Assembly: GCF_024166365.1 (NCBI RefSeq) | Contig: NC_064825.1 | Location: 100,640,480 to 100,704,479, forward strand | Source of the DNA: Elephas maximus indicus | Lineage: Eukaryota > Chordata > Mammalia > Proboscidea > Elephantidae | DNA length: 64,000 nt | Reading direction: 5' to 3' | Part shown: positions 11,326 to 23,118 of the stretch, piece after piece | Layout of the letters: the number at the start of each line of letters is the position of its first letter | How positions within the stretch are numbered: the stretch's first letter is position 1 | Position numbers and translations under genes: made by a program | The notes under the pieces: model-generated | The model's database searches: none | Seen by the model: the letters and a program-made list of their open reading frames with translations, nothing else | Told to the model about the DNA's origin: nothing

Positions 11326-13890
11326 GAGTTTTTCTGGGGGTGAGATTTAGCTGGCTCCATATAGCTTTATCTCAAAAATTATATAGTATAAACATCAGAG
11401 GAATGAGTTATTAAGATTCACCGAGAGTTGCCATCTGTGTATATCATATTTCCATTGGTTTGGTTTCAATTGCCAAGTTTCCAAATAATCAAATACAACC
11501 AGATAGTGATGAAATTCTGGCCTGCCGTTGAAGATGCTTAGTGATTAACGCGGGACTCAAGAGTTCTCATCGTAAATATTGATTCTTGGTGTGTAGGAAA
11601 GCACAAGGAAATGGAAAGGGAAATTGACTTGAATCTTTCTGAGCCTTCTGACATACTCTAGAAGTTGGTCTTTTGAATAAACTCCCGATAGTAATTTGTT
11701 CCTCATCTATCTTTGTCGCTTGAAGTTGCATGCCAGGGGACATAATTCTAGCTTTTAGAGCTTGAAGGCTGTTTGCAATCTGAGAAAAGGGGAGAAGACT
11801 ATTCTTTTATTGTGCTCTGTGACTCAAGTGATTCTTGGGAGAAACAAGATGAACAAATGGTTTGCCTTCTGTACCTGGGAGTGGGAAAGTTTGCCCTACC
11901 TCAGTTCTGTGCTAACCACAAGGTTGATTATTTTGGGGGGTTAGATCCCAGGCTCTCGTTAAATCAGGGGCTGGAAAATATTTGGCACATCTAGAAGAAA
12001 TCTCAGATACAGAGGAAGGGCAGACTCCTGCAAGTGGTGAGCTAAGATTGGGAGGGTTAGTTTGGAAGGACTTCTCTGGCTAGGGGTCCTCTATTCCTTT
12101 CCCGTCACTTCTTTGGTGATAACATCATGGTAATGACCCTATGGAATCGCCTTCACAGCTCAGGGAGGCCAGCGACTATATCGGATGCCGATATGGACAC
12201 GGATGTGTCTAGGCTAAGACCTGGACAGGATCTAGGCACTGTAAATCTTGCGAGGTCCACTCCCCCAGTGTGGAACTTGGAACTCACTTCTCTCAAAGGG
12301 GCAGAGCAGCCAAAGCAGGTGTTTACTCTCCATCCCAATTTATCCTCACTCCCCATGCCAGAATGGATTGATGCCTGGACCCAAGTGGTCCCCTTTCTAA
12401 GGCAGTGTCCCCCAAGGCTGAGTAGAGCAGACTCCACAAGGCAATCTCCATGCGGGGTGGTGGCTAGTGCTATCCCTGGGGTGTCTCGAATGTGGATTCC
12501 AGGTGCTGTTGGCCACCACTGCTACCACGGCCACCTTGCACTGGAATTGGTGTTTGTGTATTTCTCTCTTTTATTGATCAATTAACAATACTAATTACTC
12601 ATTGAGGAAATCTTGGAAAGTACAGAAAATTACAAAGAAAAAGATCGGCTTATAACAGATAGTCCCTGTTAAAACACTGGTATATTTCCTTTAAGTAGTT
12701 TATCTAGCCTTGTTTTTAAAGCCTGGTTGGAACCCTAGTATAAATAGCCCTCAGCCCTTTTGTTCTCATTCTTCATTGTGTCAACACCGTCTTTCCGTGT
12801 CACCAAAGACTCTCCGAGAACATTTTTTCCGTGGATGTGTAGCGTTCCATCCTACGGATGTACTATCGATCACGTAATCGTTTCTCTGGTAGTAGACATT
12901 CAGATGTTTCTGGCTTCGCACTATCAGAAATAATGATAGTCAGGTATAGAGGATTTGCATACTGGGTGCCAACTTACTGTTCTCAATCCATATCATTGGT
13001 TTGTTTCCCAAAGGGTTGTGCTAATTTTTTAACAGATCTGCCAATGAGACAACATGCTACTTGACATTTCTTATTAGTAATGTTGAATACTTTTCACGTG
13101 TTCATTATCCATTGGGATTTTTTCTGTGAATTACTGTCTCCCCTGAACTGCTCCCAATACAGACAGACTTTAATTTCTTCCCCGGCTTTTGAGACAAATC
13201 GTAGCATAAGGAAAAGGAGTTTATTTTGACTACAAATATCTTAGATGTTTTATAGCACAGAACCCTGAAACTCCAAATACTTTCTCCTCACCCTTTTGAT
13301 CTGTTCACCTCCACTTCTTGGCAAATGTTGTATCAGCTCACGTCTTGGTGAATGTTGGAAATGTTGTTTCAGGGAGAAGAGGTGAGGGTCGTAGGTACAG
13401 AGGGTTGTGAGAACTTTAAAGGTTGTCTGGGCATTGCCGATTGGTGCGTTACATGCCCACCTAGTAGGAAAAGCATAGGCCTTATAGTGCCATCTCCTGT
13501 TTATTAGTTGTGTGCCCTTGTGCTAGTCACTTAACCTCTCTGAGCTCAATTTCCTTATAAACGTGGCTTAGTTAGATTCACCACTGGCTGCCAGCCTTTC
13601 ATCATCTCTTAGTTACTTTCCTCCCTGTTCCCACTGGATCCCTCATTTTGAAAGATTTTGATCTTAAGCATTTATTCATTGATCTCTTGGACAGCCTTGT
13701 TTACCTGGGTTATTTCTGCCAGGCTTTGTGATATACTGAAAGCAGTTCAAGGACCCAACCCCTGCCGTCATCGGAGGCCTGTGGTGTCTGGGGACCCCTG
13801 CAGTTAAAAGTTAGTGAAGACTGGATGAGATGATTTTTAGCTTTTCCAGTCACCTTTATAGCTGGTATTGAATTATATATTTGCTATAAG

Positions 13891-14092
13891 CTAGGAGCCC
13901 TTGGGTAGTGCAAACGGTGAATGCACTTGGCTGCTAACCAAAAGATTGGATTCTATCCAGAGGTGCCTTGGAAGAAAGGCCTGGCAATCTACTTCTGAAA
14001 AACCAGCTGTTGAAAATGCTATGGAGCGTGGTTCTACTCTACACACACGCAGTCACCATGAGTCGGAATCGACTTGACAGCAACTGCTTATG
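13891..14092 (+). mobile_element. AfroSINE, full length
   Basis: The head GAGCCCTTGGGTAGTGCAAA, middle GGCAATCTACTTCTGAAAAA and tail ATGAGTCGGAATCGACTTG are all present. It lies 260 bases upstream of the PRDM11 PR exon. Confidence 0.9.
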
Positions 14093-14353
14093 GTATGAAA
14101 TCGACAGGGCAGGCGTCATTTCCATTCTCAAAAACTGAGTCCGAGAGGTTCAGAGACGTGCTTGAAGTCACATGAAATGACAACATTGGGACAGTGATCA
14201 GCTCTGGCTGGTGCTCCTTCCCTTAACAAGGCAGCTGCTTTGCCAACTTCCACAGGTGCCCACGTGCTTGTGACTTCCCAGCATGGTGCCTGGCACCCAG
14301 CAGACACTACAAGGGGTGGCCCATGGGTTCTCACCTGTCCCCCTCGCCCCCAG

Positions 14354-14541
14354 GTACGTGGTCATCTCCCGGGAGGAGAGGGAGCAGAACCTGCTGGCAT
14401 TCCAGCACAGCGAGCGCATCTACTTCCGGGTGTGCCGGGACATCCGGCCAGGGGAGCGGCTGCGGGTCTGGTACAGCCAGGACTACATGAAGCGCCTGCA
14501 CAGCATGTCCCAGGAGACCATCCACCGCAATCTGGCCAGAG
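14354..14541 (+). CDS. PRDM11: PRDM11 exon: C-terminal part of PR/SET domain
   Basis: The exon has 188 bases between acceptor CGCCCCCAG and donor GTGAGT. It begins with the last base of a split Arg codon and ends one base into a Gly codon. [16 protein letters not shown] corresponds to the SET-fold end where typical SET proteins have GEEL.VWYG. Classical SET catalytic residues are not obvious, as in many PR domains, so methyltransferase activity should not be assumed. Confidence 0.92.
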
Positions 14542-17500
14542 GTGAGTGCCCAGATGGAGGTGAGGCCACGCCCACTGCCGAGCCCTGGGGGAGGCCAGGG
14601 AAGCTTCCTTAGGAGCTTCCTAAAGAAAACCAATGGGAACTGCAGGGTACTAACATTGGGACGACCCAGAGGGACTCAGGAAACAGCAGCTCCGGTCCTG
14701 GCAGCAGCCTCCTCAGCGTGTTCTCTTCCCTCAGAATCGGTCTCGGAAACCCGTATCATGGACATATCAGTGTGAAAGACACATCCCAAAGCCAAGCAAA
14801 GGCGTTAAACAGAAATTGATCCTGTTTCCCCAACTCAGGTTGATAGAAAGATGTTATAAACTGCTGCTGCTTCAATAATGGCAATCATAGGTAGTTTTGT
14901 ACATTTTCCTCTGTGATCATCACAACAGTAGTACCTATGCCATAAGTGTGCTGGGAGGATTTGGTGGGGTAATGTACATCACACATTTAAAACAAAGACT
15001 ACCTTGACAATTGTAAGTGCTCAACTGTAAACTCTAAATACTAATGATCCCATGTGAATTATTACTTCCATATTGTTTTTGTTGTTGTTATGTGCCGTCA
15101 AGCTGGTTCCATCTCATAGCGACCCTTCGTACAACAGAATGAAACACTGCCCGGTCCTGCACCATCCTCGCAGTCTTTGCTATGTTTCAGCCCGTTGTTG
15201 CAGCCACTGTGTCAATCCATCTTATCGAGGGTCTTCCTCTTTTTCACTGACCCTCTGCTTTAGCAAGCATGATTTCTTTCTCCAGGGTCTGGTCCCCCCT
15301 GATAACATGCCCAAAGTACGTGAGACAAAGTTTAGCAATCCTCGCTTCCAAGGAGCATTCTGGCTGTATTTCTAATACGTATTTATTCGTTCTTCTGGCA
15401 GTGCATGGTATAATCAATATTGTTTGCCAACATCAAAATTCAAAGGCATCAATTCTTCTTCGGTATTCCTTATTCATTGTCCAGCTTTCACATGCATATG
15501 AGGAGATTGAAGATACCATGGCTTGGGTCCGGTGCACCTTAGTCCTCAAGGTGACATCTTTGCTTTTTAACACTTTAAAGAAGTCTTTTGTAGTAGATTT
15601 ACCCAATGCAGTACATTGAGCTGAAAGAACTGAAGAAAACCAAAAGGGAAGATGTCCATATTACAAATGTAGAAATTGAGGATCAAACAAATACAGTGAC
15701 TCTTCCATGGTTATATGGGTAGGAAGGGCAGAGCTAGGTCTCTAACCCACCTTTGTTTGACTTTAGGGACTAAGCGCTAACCTACTATGTTATATGGCCT
15801 CCCAGACAAAGCACTAAACCAGTCTTCTCTGCTTCCTCCTGGTCTCATTACTGGCAGTCCTAATGATATGATGCAAAAGAACAATTCCTATTAGAAGAAG
15901 GTGGAGGGAGATGTGAAGGTTACCTGACGCTTGGGGAGTCTGTTGAGTGAGTGTCCATTCAGGCTTCATTTAAATGAGTCACGGATTTAAAAATACTCCC
16001 CAGCACCTAGCCCTTTGCCTCTTTACTCCATCCTCCACCTGGCCAGGACAAACCGGCGAGCCTAGGTCCTTCTTTCACTGGGTCTTTGCTTGTACCAAAA
16101 CCACACATCCAAATACTCAGAGCCCATCTGGTCCAGGAACCAAGACTATGCCCAAGCCCCACCATATCATGTTCCTGATCAGCCTACACACTGGAAAAAA
16201 ATCTTCATTTGGAATATGAGTGGAAAAGATGAAAAGGGGGTGGGAGTGACCCACTGAAATTAAACTATCTTTAAAAACAAAGCAGAACAAAGCAAACTGT
16301 GGACGCTGAGCGCACAGCTGCCGCCTGACTTGGTAAAAGGTATCTTGTGATTGGATGGACAGTGAGAGGAGACCTAGTAGACACACTCATCTCTTGTCCT
16401 CTTTGGGTCTGAGGTTGGGCTCATGCTGATTTCATTTGGGATGGCTTGTTTCCATAATGAGATTACAGTGGTTTCCATTTGACTTCTGGAGGTGCCTCAT
16501 AAAAAGCATCTGATACATAGTGGCTGCACGGTACATCTTTGTGGAATGAATAAAAGAAGGAATAAATGAAGATAGCCAAGAAGTCTCCAAAACAATCATA
16601 CCACCAGAAGAAAAGAAAACCAAGAGAAGTCATATCTGAGGACCCAGGTTTCATCCCCTGGCCATAATCATCTTGAATTTTTCTGGATTTGTACTGTCCT
16701 TTTTTCCCCCAGTGTCTTCTCCAAAGTGCCTCAGGCTGTATCATCCTCAGAGAGCCCTGAACTCAAGGGGAATACTCAGAGAAGGGGATGAGATTTCAGG
16801 AGTGGTTCAAAGGAGGCGTAGCAGACAGACTCGAAAGGAGATTACACCAAGTCATGTGAAGATCCAGGAGGAAGGAATGTCTGTTCCTGGCCAGAGCAAG
16901 CAGTAGGGAACCAGGAAGGAAACAAAGCCACGGCTGGTGGGGCAGGACTAGAGCCATGGGTGGGCTTGGCCCCGGGCCCTTGGGAGTGGTCATGGAGCTC
17001 AGTGGTCTTTAGACACATGTCTCTGTAGCGTGTAGCTTTGGCAGGTTCTGTATACTTTAGTGATGCCTTAGCCTGGTGTACCAGTCATGCTCTGGAAGGA
17101 GAATCTCCTAAGCCCAGTCACTCAAGGTTTTACATGGAAGAAGATTTCTTCATAATTGTAGGCTGGAGCCTGATAAAGTCCAGAGCATGAATTATTAGAC
17201 TTTATTAAACAGGAGCATCAGTTGGAGTCCAGAACTGTGTCCTGAAAGAATGTAAATTATTCCTTTGTGGCTGTCTTTTAAGAATAGGATACATCCAATC
17301 CAAGCAGCCAATGCCTGTGTTCAGAAAATTTGTTATTTCATCTATTTTGAGTAGTTTATCTATTTTGAGGTTTGTTTTTTTGTTTGTTTGTTTGTTTTTC
17401 TCTCCATATTTCCTGGAGCCTTTGGGATCTATTTCACAATGCTCAAAGGTCTCCTTTGGCCCACAGATTTTTCTGGAAGCCTTAAATCCAAAGAGGCCTC

Positions 17501-20500
17501 CCACTCCTTCTGGGAAATTTGAAAGACCTTGTCTTCGAACAGAGAGGCATGAGGAATCCCTGGTGGTTTGTAGCCATGACCTTTCAACATCCTCAGCTGT
17601 TTGCTGCCTCATTGGTCAGAGAGAAGGGGAAAGCACGGCCCATGATTTTTAGAGATTCTGAATGGGCAAGTGTCTTATTGGTAAGACAAATAAGTTGTAT
17701 TTTTTTTAAAGGTTCTCTTCATCTTTCCCCTTTTTGTCCCTCAGCTGTTGTACAATTGCAGCCTGTGAGGATCCCCCTGAATTTTAGGTTCTTTGGAGAT
17801 GAGGTAGTTCCTTAAGCATATATGTGCTGTCACCTATTGGAAACCTGGTGTCAAACATGGGACAGGGTACAGCACCCCATGCCAGCTGTGGAAAGCCAAG
17901 GCTTGTCACAGCATGGACCCAATATCTGGATCGCTCAGGGAGACTGGCCTTCACTCAGAGGCTTTTTAGCAAGTTGGCTATCAGACGCCTGATTATGACA
18001 TATATTCAGGTCAAATCATTGCTCAGAGTCAGATGACCCAGCGCCCTGGCCTTGATCTGGGAAACCTCTGAGATTTCTGAGCCCCATGGGCTGCCATCAG
18101 GACCTTCTGAGGGTTAAGAGATACCTCTAACTCCTTAAGGAGTGTCAGCACTTCTGTAGCAGTTTATAAAGGTATGTTGGCCATTTTAAAAAATCAGACT
18201 AAAATAATTTCTTTCGGGGATCTCGCCAAAGTCTAGAGGTTTGAAGTCACTCATATGATAGAAGTAGAAAATGAAACACCTATTGCCAGGTAAGGAGATT
18301 CAACTATATTTTAGGAATGCTTTGGGTCAGGGTGGCTATTTGGTTCTTTATCTTGTCGGAGGCTGCCATCTTGGACCCCTAGGCAGCTGTAGGTATCCCT
18401 GTCTTCCCTTTTCTTTTCACCTCAGTTGTCAGTGAGAACCACAGAGGTTCAGATCATACTTTTTCCCAATTTCTGGGAGAATTATAAAGGAGAGTTGCTA
18501 TAGGGTGGACTTTGCCCTAAGTGGGCTGTCTCTGGAGCAGTCAGGGAGGCAAAAGGAGTGGGGCTCATGGTGTTTCATGTGTACCTTTTACCAAGTCAAA
18601 GCAGCCATCTTCTAATTGCTAGGACTAGAAGGGATGCCTCGATGGTCGGCAGAGAATCAGTACTCATTGGCTCTGAGTTATGTTACCAGCTTACTCAGTT
18701 TGACTGGATCGGTCATCATCTTCTAGGGTCATAGGATGGCAAGCACCTTTGAAAGGACTTCCAATTACCATCCCCAGTAGAAATTCTGTCAACTTATGAG
18801 AGTAGCGCTTATATATACCTAAGGCTCCATCAAAACCGTCTCCTTAAAAATAGTTCTTTCCACTTCTTTGGGTCCTATGACTCTAGCTCCCATGGTCCTC
18901 TGGGTGATCCACCTCTCTCCCTTTTTGTAACACATGACCCACAAGGCCAGACCCAAAGGGATGTGTCCAGTGACTTTTTAACAGGAGGCCTGCTCTGTTT
19001 TCTGTTGGTTTTTCCACTTTGGGGGTTTTCCCCACTTCCTCACACCCTGGTTTTCCTTCCTAGGAGAGAAGAGGTTGCAGAGGGAGAAGTCTGAGCAGGC
19101 TCTGGATAACCCAGAAGACCTGAGGGGTTCCATACAGCTCCCTGTGTTGAGACAGGGCAAAAGTCCCTACAAGCGTGGCTTTGATGAAGGGGATTTGCAC
19201 CCCCAGGCCAAGAAGAAGAAAATTGACCTTATTTTCAAGGATGTGCTGGAGGCCTCGTTGGAATCTGCAAAGGTGGAAGCCCACCAGCTGGCACTGAGCA
19301 CCTCACTGGTCATCCGGAAAGTTCCCAAGTACCAGGATGACACCTACAGTCGGTGTGCAACGACCATGTCCCATGGTGTGCAGAATGTCAGCCGGACCCA
19401 GGGGGAAGGGGACTGGAAAATCCCCCAAGGAGCTTCCAAGGAACCAGGCCCAACAGAGGATGAAGAAGAGGAGCCTTCATCATTCAAGGCTGACAGTCCT
19501 GCTGAGGCCTCCCTTGCATCTGACCCTCATGAGCTTCCCACCACCTCCTTTTGCCCTAACTGTATTCGCCTAAAGAAGAAGGTCCGGGAACTTCAAGCAG
19601 AACTAGACATGCTTAAGTCTGGGAAGCTTCCTGAGCCCCCTGTATTGCCAGCACAGGTACTGGAGCTCCCAGAGTTCTCAGACCCTGCAGGTAAGTTGGT
19701 CTGGATGAGATTATTGTCAGAGGGAAGAGCACACAGAGGGCATAATGGAAGGTGGCCTAAAACTCTCTGTTGGAGCCACCTCAGGGGAGACCTGAGTTGT
19801 ATAACGTGGAGGTGGACACTGGTCGCAGCCCACAGCCTCCAGGTGCCTCTGGCAGGCCCCTTGTGCTATGGTGGGATGCTTCGTGGGTTGCCAATGTATC
19901 CTCCTCGTCAATAAAGGAAGTTGTGCTGCAGGAAGGGTGTGTGCTGTGTTCTTGACCCGCTGCCTTTGTTGGTGGTCCTAGTGGTGGTTTACACCAGAGT
20001 CCAATTTCTAAACCCAATCTTTCTCTCTCCCAGCCCCAAGCAGTGTGCGGGCAAGGCGTCCTGTTGAGGAAATCTCACAGCCTTCTCAAACTCAGTCCAG
20101 GAACACAGCCTATCTCTTTTCCTCCTGAATCACTGCGCTGGCCCACATGGTCCGATTTCCCCTGGAGTTCTAGAAGGATGGGGGGGATATAGAGCCTTTA
20201 GCTGCATGCATTTTCCCCTTTCTTTTGGCTGCCTGAATCTTTTAGAGTTGGTCAACAACTAGAGAGGTTTTCAGGACACATCCACAGCTAAATTTGAGAT
20301 TTATAAAGCACTTCCTCTATTAACCACATCCCTGAGCTCAAAACGAGGTGTTTCTAGAGATTCAAAGCGCTCATCTTAACTAAACTGCATTGTGATCCTG
20401 AAATTGCATGTCAAACCTGCCTTCATTCAAGGGAAGCCCACTCCCCCGACCACATGAATGGTGAGGCAAACAAGTCTCAGGCCCCTGATGTATGACTTTT

Positions 20501-23018
20501 GAATGTTTGATGTGCTTTTCTCTCTCCATTGGATCTGCTCTTCTCATTTGTGCTGTCCGGTTGAATGGAAAATTTAAATTCCTTGAGCACCTACTAGTAG
20601 AGAGTGAGGGCAGGCAGCCTGCAGCATGGTGGGTGGTGACAAAGGCCACCATGGATAATCCACAAAGAAGAGTTCTATGTGGATAACAACAGGGCTTATG
20701 AAGAAATTCCAGGTTGGGATTCAGTTTGCCATGGAAATTAACTTCTGTTTCATACAGTGTGTCACCCACTGTTTGGGCAGTGTTTCCTGTTGATTTTGGA
20801 AGAGTCTGTTTTTCCCACCAGGTGTAAATGTTCCTTTCCCATTTGTTTTCCAGCCTCAGAGAGCATGGTCTCTGGCCCCGCCATCATGGAGGATGATGAC
20901 CAGGAGGTGGATTCGGCCGATGAATCCGTCTCCAATGATATGATGACTGCGACGGATGAGCCCTCCAAGATGTCATCAGCCACAGGACGCAGGATCCGGC
21001 GCTTTAAGCAGGAGTGGCTGAAGAAGTTCTGGTTCCTGCGGTACTCCCCGACCCTCAACGAGATGTGGTGCCACGTCTGCCGCCAGTACACAGTGCAGTC
21101 TTCGCGAACCTCGGCCTTCATCATCGGCTCCAAGCAGTTTAAGATCCATACCATCAAGCTGCACAGCCAGAGCAACCTGCACAAGAAGTGCCTGCAGCTG
21201 TACAAGCTCCGCATGCACCCTGAGAAGACAGAGGAGATGTGCCGCAACATGACCCTGCTCTTCAACACCGCCTACCACCTGGCCCTTGAGGGCCGGCCCT
21301 ACCTGGACTTCCGGCCCCTGGCTGAGCTGCTAAGAAAGTGTGAGCTCAAGGTGGTGGACCAGTACATGAACGAGGGAGACTGCCAGATCCTCATTCATCA
21401 TATCGCCCGGGCTCTGCGGGAAGACCTGGTGGAGCGCATCCGCCAGTCCCCTTGCCTCAGCATCATTTTGGATGGGCAGAGCGATGACCTCCTGGCTGAT
21501 ACTGTAGCTGTCTATGTCCAGTATACTAGCAGTGACGGGCCCCCAGCCACAGAGTTCCTGTCCCTGCAGGAACTGGGATTCTCCGGCACAGAAAGCTATC
21601 TTCAGGCCCTCGATCGAGCCTTCTCTACATTGGGCATCCGGTTACAGGATGAGAAGCCAACTGTTGGCTTGGGCGTGGATGGAGCCAACATCACAGCCAG
21701 CCTTCGTGCCAGCATGTTCATGACAATCCGCAAGACGCTGCCCTGGCTGCTGTGCCTGCCCTTCATGGTGCACCGGCCCCACCTGGAGATACTGGATGCC
21801 ATCAGTGGGAAGGAGCTCCCCTGCTTAGAGGAGCTGGAGAACAACCTGAAGCAGTTGCTGAGCTTCTACCGCTACTCACCACGCCTCATGTGTGAGTTGC
21901 GCTCCACGGCCTCGACCCTCTGTGAGGAGACAGAGTTCTTGGGGGATATCCGGGCTGTGAAGTGGATCATTGGCGAGCAGAATGTCCTCAATGCACTCAT
22001 CAAGGACTACCTGGAGGTCGTGGCCCACCTCAAGGACATCAGCAGCCAGACCCAGCGGGCGGATGCCTCGGCCATTGCCCTGGCCCTGCTGCAGTTCCTC
22101 ATGGACTACCAGTCCATCAAGCTCATCTACTTTCTGCTGGATGTGATCGCCGTGCTCTCACGCCTGGCCTACGTCTTCCAGGGTGAGTACCTCCTGGTGT
22201 CCCAGGTGGATGACAAGATCGAGGAGGCCATCCAGGAGATCAGTCGGCTGGCCGACTCCCCAGGAGAATACCTGCAGGAGTTTGAGGAGAACTTCCGAGA
22301 GAGCTTCAACGGGATTGCAATGAAGAACCTCAGGGTGGCCGAAGCCAAATTCCAGTCCATCAGGGAGAAGATCTGCCAGAAGACCCAAGTGATTCTGGCT
22401 CAGAGGTTTGATTCCCGTAGCCGAATCTTTGTGAAGGCCTGCCAGGTGTTTGACCTGGCCGCCTGGCCCAGGAGCAGTGAGGAGCTTGTGAGCTATGGCA
22501 AGGAGGATATGGTCCAGATATTTGACCATCTGGAGGCTATCCCGACCTTTTCTAGGGATGTCTGTAGGGAAGGGCTAGACCCCCGGGGGAGTCTTTTAAT
22601 GGAGTGGCGAGAACTCAAGGCGGATTACTATACCAAAAATGGCTTCAAAGACCTGATCAGCCACGTCGGTAAGTACAAGCAGAGGTTTCCACTCTTGAAC
22701 AAGATCATTCAGATCCTTAAAGTCCTCCCCACTTCCACCGTTTGTTGCGAGAAAGGCCGCAATGCCCTCCAACGGGTACGCAAAAACCATCGTTCCCGAC
22801 TGACCCTGGAGCAGCTCAGCGACCTCTTGACAATTGCGGTAAACGGGCCACCCATTGCTAACTTCGATGCCAAGCGAGCCCTGGACAGCTGGTTTGAGGA
22901 GAAGTCTGGCCACAGTTACACACTGTCTGCTGAGGTGCTCAGCAGGATGTCTGCGCTGGAGCAGAAGCCAGTGCTCCAGGCCATAGACCATGGGACAGAG
23001 TTTTACCCAGACATTTAG
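14354..23018 (+). CDS. PRDM11: PRDM11, last three coding exons (PR/SET C-terminal part to hAT-like C-terminus), 5' partial
   Basis: Exons 14354-14541, 19064-19690 and 20854-23018 keep phase throughout (992 complete codons after a split Arg). The first encodes the end of the PR/SET domain ([13 protein letters not shown], then a SET-like GERLRVWY). The second matches my memory of human PRDM11: AKKKK basic patch, acidic Ser-rich linker, SFCPNC followed by a leucine-zipper-like coil. The third is a hAT-transposase-derived region. The nearest distal gene is SYT13 in convergent orientation, as in human. PRDM11 is a nuclear PR-domain transcriptional regulator. Its first exons, with the N-terminal part of the PR domain, lie before the window or were not recognised. 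The long form would be about 1,200 residues if the missing N-terminus resembles human. Confidence 0.88.
14542..19063 (+). other. PRDM11: PRDM11 intron
   Basis: Bounded by GTGAGT and TCCTAG. It holds an antisense RTE fragment at 15075-15640, a (GTTT)n run at 17370-17398 and otherwise no recognised repeat or exon. Confidence 0.6.
15075..15640 (-). mobile_element. RTE/BovB-type LINE, 3' fragment
   Basis: It is antisense to the tail and post-RT region of the elephant-type RTE: CCGGTCCTGCACCATCC, GGTCTGGTCCCCCCTGATAAC, CATGGCTTGGGTCCGGTG. It is 5'-truncated with broken frames. Confidence 0.88.
19064..19690 (+). CDS. PRDM11: PRDM11 exon: linker with nuclear signal, CPNC and coiled coil
   Basis: The acceptor is TTCCTTCCTAG; the split Gly codon gives [13 protein letters not shown] across the junction. 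A lysine cluster near 19205 ([10 protein letters not shown]) is a probable nuclear signal. An acidic run lies near 19458, and SFCPNC near 19546 is followed by a heptad-like helix ending MLKSGK. The exon ends in phase 1 at donor GTAAGT (19691). Confidence 0.92.
19691..19914 (+). CDS. PRDM11: Alternative C-terminus of PRDM11 short form (intron retention)
   Basis: Reading through donor GTAAGT at 19691 adds [13 protein letters not shown] and then about 60 further residues to a TAA at 19912. From memory, the human short form also continues with [13 protein letters not shown] and stops soon after, so the window appears to have lost that stop and used a later one. The added tail has no recognised domain. 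Its existence rests on the human form and the polyadenylation signal at 19910. Confidence 0.6.
19910..19915 (+). terminator. PRDM11: Intronic AATAAA overlapping the short-form stop codon
   Basis: The TAA stop (19912-19914) lies within AATAAA. About 10-30 bases later comes a G/T-rich stretch (GGTGTGTGCTGTGTTC), a good downstream element. Using this site would end the short transcript and remove the hAT exon. Confidence 0.55.
20854..23018 (+). CDS. PRDM11: PRDM11 terminal exon: zinc finger plus hAT-transposase-derived domain
   Basis: The acceptor TTTGTTTTCCAG restores the frame from the previous exon, giving SDPA then ASESMVS. The exon has 2,165 coding bases without a stop. A TTF/BED-like finger has Cys at 21069 and 21078 and His at 21162 and 21180. 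A hAT RNase-H-like core follows with IILDG (Asp at 21471), GVDGAN (Asp at 21678) and MVHRPHL (His at 21771). From about 22683 to 22905 is a hATC dimerisation domain with FPLLNKI, LPTS, CCEKG, ALQRVR and RSRLTLEQL. The closest family I recognise is the ZNF862/ZMYM-like group of domesticated hAT proteins. The usual Cys of the CxxH core motif is absent, so it is probably not an active transposase. Confidence 0.85.
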
Positions 23019-23079
23019 GGAGCCTGCGCTGCAGAGTTCACTAAGCTGTTGAATATTTTTTTAATCTATACTCATAAGC

Positions 23080-23118
23080 TTTGATATATAAATATATATT
23101 ATATATATATATATATAC
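23080..23118. repeat. (TA)n-rich tract
   Basis: An AT dinucleotide run 60 bases after the PRDM11 stop codon. Confidence 0.9.

Larger units (their letters stand above)
9346..14353. other. PRDM11 intron between the nested gene and the PR exon
   Basis: No coding feature. It holds two AfroSINEs (11161, 13891), a MIR-like stretch near 13500 and an old L1/HAL1-like stretch about 12815-13140. The rest looks unique. Confidence 0.5.
19691..20853 (+). other. PRDM11: PRDM11 intron, spliced out in the long form
   Basis: An intron of 1,163 bases with GTAAGT and TTTTCCAG ends. Its start codes for the alternative tail and polyadenylation signal of the short form. Nothing else was seen. Confidence 0.65.

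Noticed and set aside
17546..17585. AfroSINE head-like phrase GGAATCCCTGGTGGTTTG
   Set aside because: Only about 18 bases match and no B box, middle or tail follows, so chance or a very decayed fragment.
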